Below, piece by piece: positions 17,057 to 21,047 of a stretch of DNA of 21,047 nt. The stretch is taken from the NCBI GenBank assembly GCA_003427395.1, contig BFEA01000215.1, forward strand, positions 799,099 to 820,145. Direction: 5' to 3'. Position numbers and translations under genes: made by a program. The notes under the pieces were generated by a model. The model was not told the origin of the DNA. It saw only the letters and a program-made list of their open reading frames with translations, and searched no databases. This stretch comes from Chara braunii. Its lineage: Eukaryota; Streptophyta; Charophyceae; Charales; Characeae. The stretch's first letter is position 1. Each line of letters opens with the position of its first letter.

Positions 17057-18219
17057 CAACAGGTCTTCCCTCGCTTTCTCCTCCCTGATAACTCGGGAGT
17101 CTGTGATGGGATTAGTGTTAATCTTCGTCGGGTTGCCTCTCACTTTTCCGGTCGCTTTCTTCTGCCACCTACTGTCCACTGGGGGGAAAATGTCTGGCTT
17201 TTTGATCGACGGGTTGTGGTCGCGAAAATGCCACACCCAATCGGGTTCATCCAGGTTGTCATCGAATACCCAACCATCGTATGAAGGATCTGCCACAAAC
17301 CAAATACCGGTGCATCTGCTACTTCTACCAACATGTTCGGTAGGAGTTTCCTCTCTTTCAATTGCTTCGGAAACTTGGGGCATGTGGGATCGGTCCCAAA
17401 ATGACCCCTTTCTCTGCAGCGGAAACATATTGGAGAAGTTCTGGTTGAGATCCTCACCTCAATCAGTCTGTCCTCGATTTGGAATTTCCAGACTGATGGA
17501 AATACCGGCGGATCGTCTGTTTGTACGTCCAAGATCGCTATCATTGATCCACAGTGGGGGGCCAGAAATTATGGCGTCAGTAGAATCCATTTCAGAATTT
17601 TGTTCGCAGTGTATTGTCTTTCCAGTTTGTCGACCAACATGCCGTGAAAACCCCGCTGAATGTTGTCAAATTGTACCCAGAAGTTCTCTTTCATCAGGGT
17701 TTGTTTGAAGGAAACTGCGAACACCGGATTCTGTCTTTGGACTACACGTTTTTTCCATCTAGTAATCGAACAGACTGAGCCGTGACGATTCCTGGATTGC
17801 ATTTCCGCTGCGATTCTGGCATGATCCTCGTGAATGAAGAGAGCCATGATGTTGTTGCGACCCAGGGTCTGCAGCGTAAACGCGTCCCCAATCTGTTTCA
17901 GTTTTGGTTCCTTCCTGATCGTTTCGATAACCCATTTCCGCTTTTCTGCTGGCTGGAGATCTGCCCCATGTCGTGCGAAATTAAACACTACTCCGTGTTT
18001 CTCGTGGAGGTCGTCCAGCTCAGCAACTTTTTCTTCTGGATATTTCCATACGATCACCTCTTCTTCCTTGCCATCCGCAACCTGTTTTTTGGTTGATTCG
18101 ATTCCCTGTACCTTCGTTTTCTCAATTAGAAACTTAAGAGCTTCGTTGTCAATCGGATTGATAATCTTAACCGTTTTTGAGAGTTCACTCGGGTTCATGC
18201 CCTGTGTTGGGTTGGCCAT
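17057..18219 (-). pseudogene. LINE ORF1 N-terminal domain with CCHC zinc knuckle
   Basis: It starts with MANPTQGMNPSELSKTVKII at 18219. The 216-codon first segment continues in the same frame past a single stop at 17571-17569. The middle (NIMALFIHEDHARIAAEMQS, FAVSFKQTLMKENFWVQFDN, GFHGMLVDKLERQYTANKIL) has the layout of the DUF4283-type N-terminal domain of plant L1 ORF1. The knuckle CFRCRERGHFGTDPTC (about 17427-17380) follows; its spacing is C-x2-C-x4-H-x6-C, two residues longer than the usual final x4. A frameshift at about 17310 moves the reading into the 17428-17054 frame (WFVADPSYDGWVFDDNLDEP). ORF1 proteins bind LINE RNA and act as chaperones. Confidence 0.8.
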
Positions 18220-19170
18220 CTTTAATCACAGCAGCTCGTAGTCGTGTTCCTATCCGTGTTCTAATTGGAGGCTGACGTGGTGAGGTGGACCGTCGTCTGT
18301 ACGAGAGGAATTGGGGATTACTAAGGTAGGAAGTTAGTTAGTAGGGGAAGAAGTGGTTATCGGGCTCAGGGGCAGGTTCAGGCAGAAATTAGTTACAAGA
18401 TCAGCTTCTTGCTAGGAAGGGGGCGGGGGAGGGAAAAGAGATTGAAGTGGGTATTGGGAACGGGCCGCGATGCACTAGACCCAGGATCAAAGGTGGAGAT
18501 GGGATCGGGTACGCGAGGGGATGGGGCCGGAGTAGAGGATGGGATCGGGCACGAGATCAGGGAAAGTTTAGGCTGGGGTTGGGAGTGGACGCGGGTTCGT
18601 ATCAGGTTGAGCTCAGAATGGAAGAAGGAAGCAGATCGGTAGATAGGATCAGGGATGCAATGAGGGGGGAACGTATGAGGTGGGATAGAAGTCGCAATGG
18701 AATGTAATCGGAATGAAAGTTGGGGTCGTGTAGGAGTACGTCGGGGCTGAACCCGAAAATGGGTTTGTGAAGAAATAGGGTCAGATTAGGATATGGGACA
18801 AGAATAGGGACGGGGATGAAATCGTGATGAGTGGGGACGGAATGGAAGAGGGGGACGGGGTCGCGATCTTAATGGGGTGAAAAAAGGAGTAGGAGACAAG
18901 ACCGGGCTCTGGATTGGGGTGTGGGATGGGATCCGAAATCGGGCCAGGGCAGGAGCGGGTCGGGACTGGGAATGGGAGCGGGATCGTGAAAGGAGGGAGT
19001 CAGAGTGGGAGAAGGATTGGAGTAGGAGGGGAGATCAGCTTGACAATGGGGAATGGGCGGGGTGGGAGAAGGGATCGGGATCAGGTTCGTAAGAGGAGGG
19101 ATACGGCGTGTGCGACAAGACCTGAACCGGGCCACAGGTCCTTCGCCCGCCTCTCGGAGTATGCTGCTCG
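18220..19170 (-). other. LINE 5' UTR, G-rich on the plus strand
   Basis: About 950 bases before the ORF1 ATG. The plus strand is packed with GGG and GGGATCGGG-like runs (for example 18480-18560 and 18900-19085), so the LINE RNA is C/T-rich there. In full-length LINEs this region holds the internal promoter. Plus-strand frames in it are translations of the G-rich repeats and are not taken as genes. Confidence 0.65.
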
Positions 19171-19186
19171 TCTAATCATCGCAACC
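19171..19186. repeat. Target-site duplication of the LINE (right copy)
   Basis: TCTAATCATCGCAACC is the proposed partner of 10281-10295. It marks the 5' end of the LINE and the point where the RT-like host ORF resumes. Confidence 0.55.
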
Positions 19187-19533
19187 AATCAGCACTGGTA
19201 AGTACAGAGAAAATGATAATTCAAGCAATCCAGGATTTTCCTTCATTCTCCAGCAAACAGCAAACCTTCGCTGTAATCAGCTCCTTTCTGCATGGTGCTA
19301 AGTTCTATACCACCTCACCTGCAGGGTAGGCCATGCTCCTGCTAACAATGAAAAAAGAGCTGAGACTTCCGGACTATCCTGAACGCTTCTTTGATAATGA
19401 TCTTTCTGCTTTTTCAGCTAAACATGCTGGATGTTGGGATGAATGGGTGACCTGCGTCACCCAATGGGACAAACTGTTTAAATAGCTGGTTACTAAAATT
19501 TTATTCACGAGAAAATGCTACGTGAGAGATTTA
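19187..19533 (+). pseudogene. RT-like host ORF, C-terminal part beyond the LINE
   Basis: The frame continues from the left flank (AEQLLNAFAHC, stop, DSN) into SALVSTEKMIIQAIQDFPSF, KQQTFAVISSFLHGAKF, then a TAG at about 19327, then LLLTMKKELRLPDYPERFFD, CWDEWVTCVTQWDKLFK, a TAG at 19483, and LVTKILFTRKCYVRDL. Only three stops occur in over 340 bases and the frame is the one predicted by excising the LINE. I do not recognise a specific C-terminal domain. Confidence 0.5.
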
Positions 19534-19742
19534 TAGGCTGGCCTCGTATACCCCTTCGGCTGAAAAAAAGGGGTGTTGTTGGTAGATGTAATTGGATAGC
19601 CCGATAGAGTTGCACAACGGGTCCCGCGCCTGCCTCGATCCCTCGGTTCTGCTGTGACACAGAATCTGCTAGGTATCTCGTCTGACAGCATATCTTCAGA
19701 AATAGTGTTTTTTTTTTGTTTTTTTTTTCGTTTTTCTTTGAT
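19534..19742. other. Non-coding stretch with T-rich tract
   Basis: No supported gene. It holds a T10-G-T10 tract followed by CGTTTTTC at 19708-19739. The tract could be another retroposon tail or part of a polypyrimidine region, but the tail hairpins seen at 10333 and 20058 are absent here. Confidence 0.5.
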
Positions 19743-19779
19743 TTTTGGCCCTTCGGCTCTCCGACTTCTGATTCGATAG

Positions 19780-20034
19780 GAAGGTACTGGACATCACCCG
19801 CCAGAAGGCCTGTTTACACTTACCGGACATGGGAATGAATCTACGTCGGTTCTTGGAACTGTTTCTTCAATCAGGCGGACCAACTCCAGCTACACAGAGT
19901 ATTTCTGTCCAGTTCACGATTGGCAACTCCACTGTTTCGGTTCTCGAGGAACAAGATGACTCTGCGCCTGCTTGTGACGATTTCTCTCCAGGCTCCAAAC
20001 CTCCGCGCCTCTTCTCTTCCCTCCTCTCCATCTC
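19780..20034 (+). other. Open stretch of unknown nature, possible exon or element fragment
   Basis: The frame opens after a TGA near 19765 and reads KVLDITRQKACLHLPDMGMN, then LRRFLELFLQSGGPTP and SVQFTIGNSTVSVLEEQDDS. The text looks protein-like rather than low-complexity. It is preceded by a pyrimidine-rich tract and a TAG/G that could serve as a splice acceptor (about 19780). It ends where the T10 of the next retroposon tail begins. I do not recognise the product. It may equally be a chance frame. Confidence 0.25.
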
Positions 20035-20127
20035 TTTTTTTTTTACCCAAAAAAGCAGCCCCTTCTATTCTGGGGGGCATCAGTCCGGTTGCTCATCACC
20101 GGCAAGCCTGGAAAACAAAATACAGTT
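20035..20127 (-). mobile_element. Second copy of the LINE-family 3' tail
   Basis: It starts with T10 (20035-20044), then GCAGCCCCTTCTATTCTGGG, the CCGGT/ACCGG hairpin (20085-20102) and AAAATACA, matching 10296-10395 of the LINE. Beyond about 20127 the two diverge, so this is a 5'-truncated insertion of another subfamily or a non-autonomous element sharing the tail. Its right end is not defined; two G7 runs (near 20180 and 20310) and a candidate end near 20340 suggest a total of about 300 bp. Confidence 0.6.
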
Positions 20128-20792
20128 TGGTTTAAAAGAGAAGAGGAAAGCCTTGCCCTTGCAGCCCTAGACGCCTCTCAAGGGGGGGATTGCTACAACC
20201 AAAACCCACTTCCAATACCATAGCCTCCCCAGGGATACCTCTGTTGGTCGGGAAGCTTCCTAGCAGCACCCAGCCACACAACAGATGGGTCCCCAGGGAA
20301 GGCCTGGTTCGGGGGGGCTGTTCTAGCAATCTCACGAGCCTCTCATCGTGTTAAACCCTTCCTCAGTTTCCCCATTAAAATCCTCTGGCTACCATCTAAT
20401 ATTTACAGCACTCGCCCTCATACCACCCTCCAGTCTCTACTACGCTCTCGTTTATACAGCCTACCCCGAGTATCTCTTATATTCTCGAGTATCATCTACG
20501 TCTGAGCCCTATCACCTTTATGTTTTATATCTACCCTGCTGATATGTTTACAAGCTCAGCCTTGCCTTATTTGCCCGCCCTCTAGTTCACTACCCATTCT
20601 GAGGGCAGTAGGTTTCTCTTGTCTCATCATGGAGAGACCTTGCTGAGCAAATCTATCGATTTTTTTTTTCTCTCTCTTCCTCTCTTGCTCTCTCCGCCCC
20701 TCTCTTGCTCATGCTTGCGCGTGCCGTCTAAACTTCTTTCAAGTCTTCTCAAATCCTAGATCTCTCACGACGCTTGCTGATGCGTCGGTCCC
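20128..20792. other. Non-coding stretch, no gene supported
   Basis: The first 200 bases may belong to the truncated retroposon. The rest is pyrimidine-rich with a T10 at 20660-20669 followed by CTCTCTC-type text. Short open frames here (such as 20348-20542) have no recognisable motif. Confidence 0.5.
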
Positions 20793-20937
20793 GCCGATTA
20801 TTCCATCGTTCTCAAGGTTGGCCAAGTTATACCTCATCCTCGTGCACTTCAGATAGATAAGTGCACTTCAGTTATATCTCATCCTCGTGCACTTTATATC
20901 TCATCGTTCTCGAGGTTGGCCAAGTTATATCTCATCC
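20793..20937. repeat. Diverged short repeats (GGTTGGCCAAGTTATAYCTCAT)
   Basis: The block CGTTCTC.AGGTTGGCCAAG, followed by TTATAYCTCATCC, occurs at about 20806-20839 and again at about 20904-20937. Between them TTATATCTCATCCTCGTGCA and GTGCACTTCAG are repeated. CCGATTATTCCATCG and GCGACTATTCCATCG flank the block. Confidence 0.75.
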
Positions 20938-20974
20938 CGGCGACTATTCCATCGTCCCGCGTAAAATACTCTTG

Positions 20975-20979
<5 letters not shown>

Positions 20980-21047
<68 letters not shown>
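20980..21047. repeat. (TC)n microsatellite running to the window end
   Basis: About 34 uninterrupted TC units; the true length is unknown because the window stops inside it. Confidence 0.95.

Larger units (their letters stand above)
10296..19170 (-). mobile_element. L1-type LINE (non-LTR retrotransposon), near full length
   Basis: Minus-strand order: C/T-rich 5' UTR (19170-18220), ORF1 with CCHC knuckle (18219-15436), a gap of about 80 bp, ORF2 with endonuclease, RT and C-terminal zinc finger (15357-10865), 3' UTR (10864-10305), and A9 tail (T9 at 10296-10304). ORF1 knuckle plus AP-like endonuclease plus FADD-type RT, with no RNase H seen, is the plant L1 plan. It is about 8.9 kb, long for the group because of the extended ORF1 and 5' UTR. 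Stops and frameshifts make it inactive as it stands, but a 704-codon RT segment is fully open. Confidence 0.9.

Noticed and set aside
16734-17708. 324-codon plus-strand open frame
   Set aside because: It is exactly antisense to LINE ORF1, which has a recognisable zinc knuckle and domain layout; the plus-strand product has no motif.
18409-19201. Plus-strand frames rich in Gly/Arg/Trp
   Set aside because: They are translations of the G-rich LINE 5' UTR with no protein-like pattern.
20290-20320. SINE promoter box (GGTTCGGGG) in the truncated retroposon
   Set aside because: It is on the strand opposite to the tail orientation and no A-box is properly spaced.
20348-20542. 64-codon frame rich in Tyr/Leu/Ser
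   Set aside because: Short, no motif, pyrimidine-biased surroundings and no homology that I recognise.

Overview
The window is eukaryotic, almost certainly from a large, transposon-rich green-plant-lineage genome. A charophyte alga such as Chara is my best guess; it rests on the style of the elements from memory and no search was possible. There is no operon structure, no tRNA or rRNA gene, no CRISPR array and no intact host gene. Nearly all coding sequence is retroelement-derived and broken by stops and frameshifts.

Layout. (1) 22-9467, minus strand: a degenerate but structurally complete Ty3/gypsy (chromovirus-like) LTR retrotransposon. Its 3' LTR is 22-960 and its 5' LTR 8513-9467, with a decayed initiator-Met-tRNA-type primer binding site at 8492-8511. 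Order in element sense: leader, gag, RG-rich linker and zinc knuckle, a rearranged palindromic region, RT/RNase H present twice in tandem, integrase, chromodomain-like tail. (2) 10296 to about 19170, minus strand: a near full-length L1-type LINE of about 8.9 kb. It has a G-rich (plus strand) 5' UTR, a very long ORF1 with a zinc knuckle, ORF2 with endonuclease, RT and C-terminal zinc finger, a 3' UTR with paired hairpins, and a poly-A tail read as T9 on the plus strand. (3) 1-21, 9468-10295 and 19187-19533, plus strand: three pieces of one decayed reverse-transcriptase-like ORF of a different kind (PKHKD, GVPMG and LVDD motifs). Skipping each insertion together with one target-site duplication joins the pieces in the same reading frame, so this RT ORF is the older host sequence split twice. 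(4) 19534-21047: T-rich tracts, a short open stretch of unknown nature, a second copy of the LINE-type 3' tail (from 20035), a small diverged repeat, and a terminal (TC)n microsatellite.

How the parts relate: each retroelement once encoded its own replication. Gag, RT/RNase H and integrase served the LTR element; ORF1 and EN-RT served the LINE. None looks functional now: the LTR element lacks the N-terminal half of its RT and a recognisable protease, and the LINE has an in-frame stop in its endonuclease active-site motif. The most notable structures are a 644-bp near-perfect palindrome (309-bp arms, 26-bp loop) in the LTR element, and the two 3'-tail hairpins of the LINE family, one of which shows compensatory base changes between the two copies in this window.
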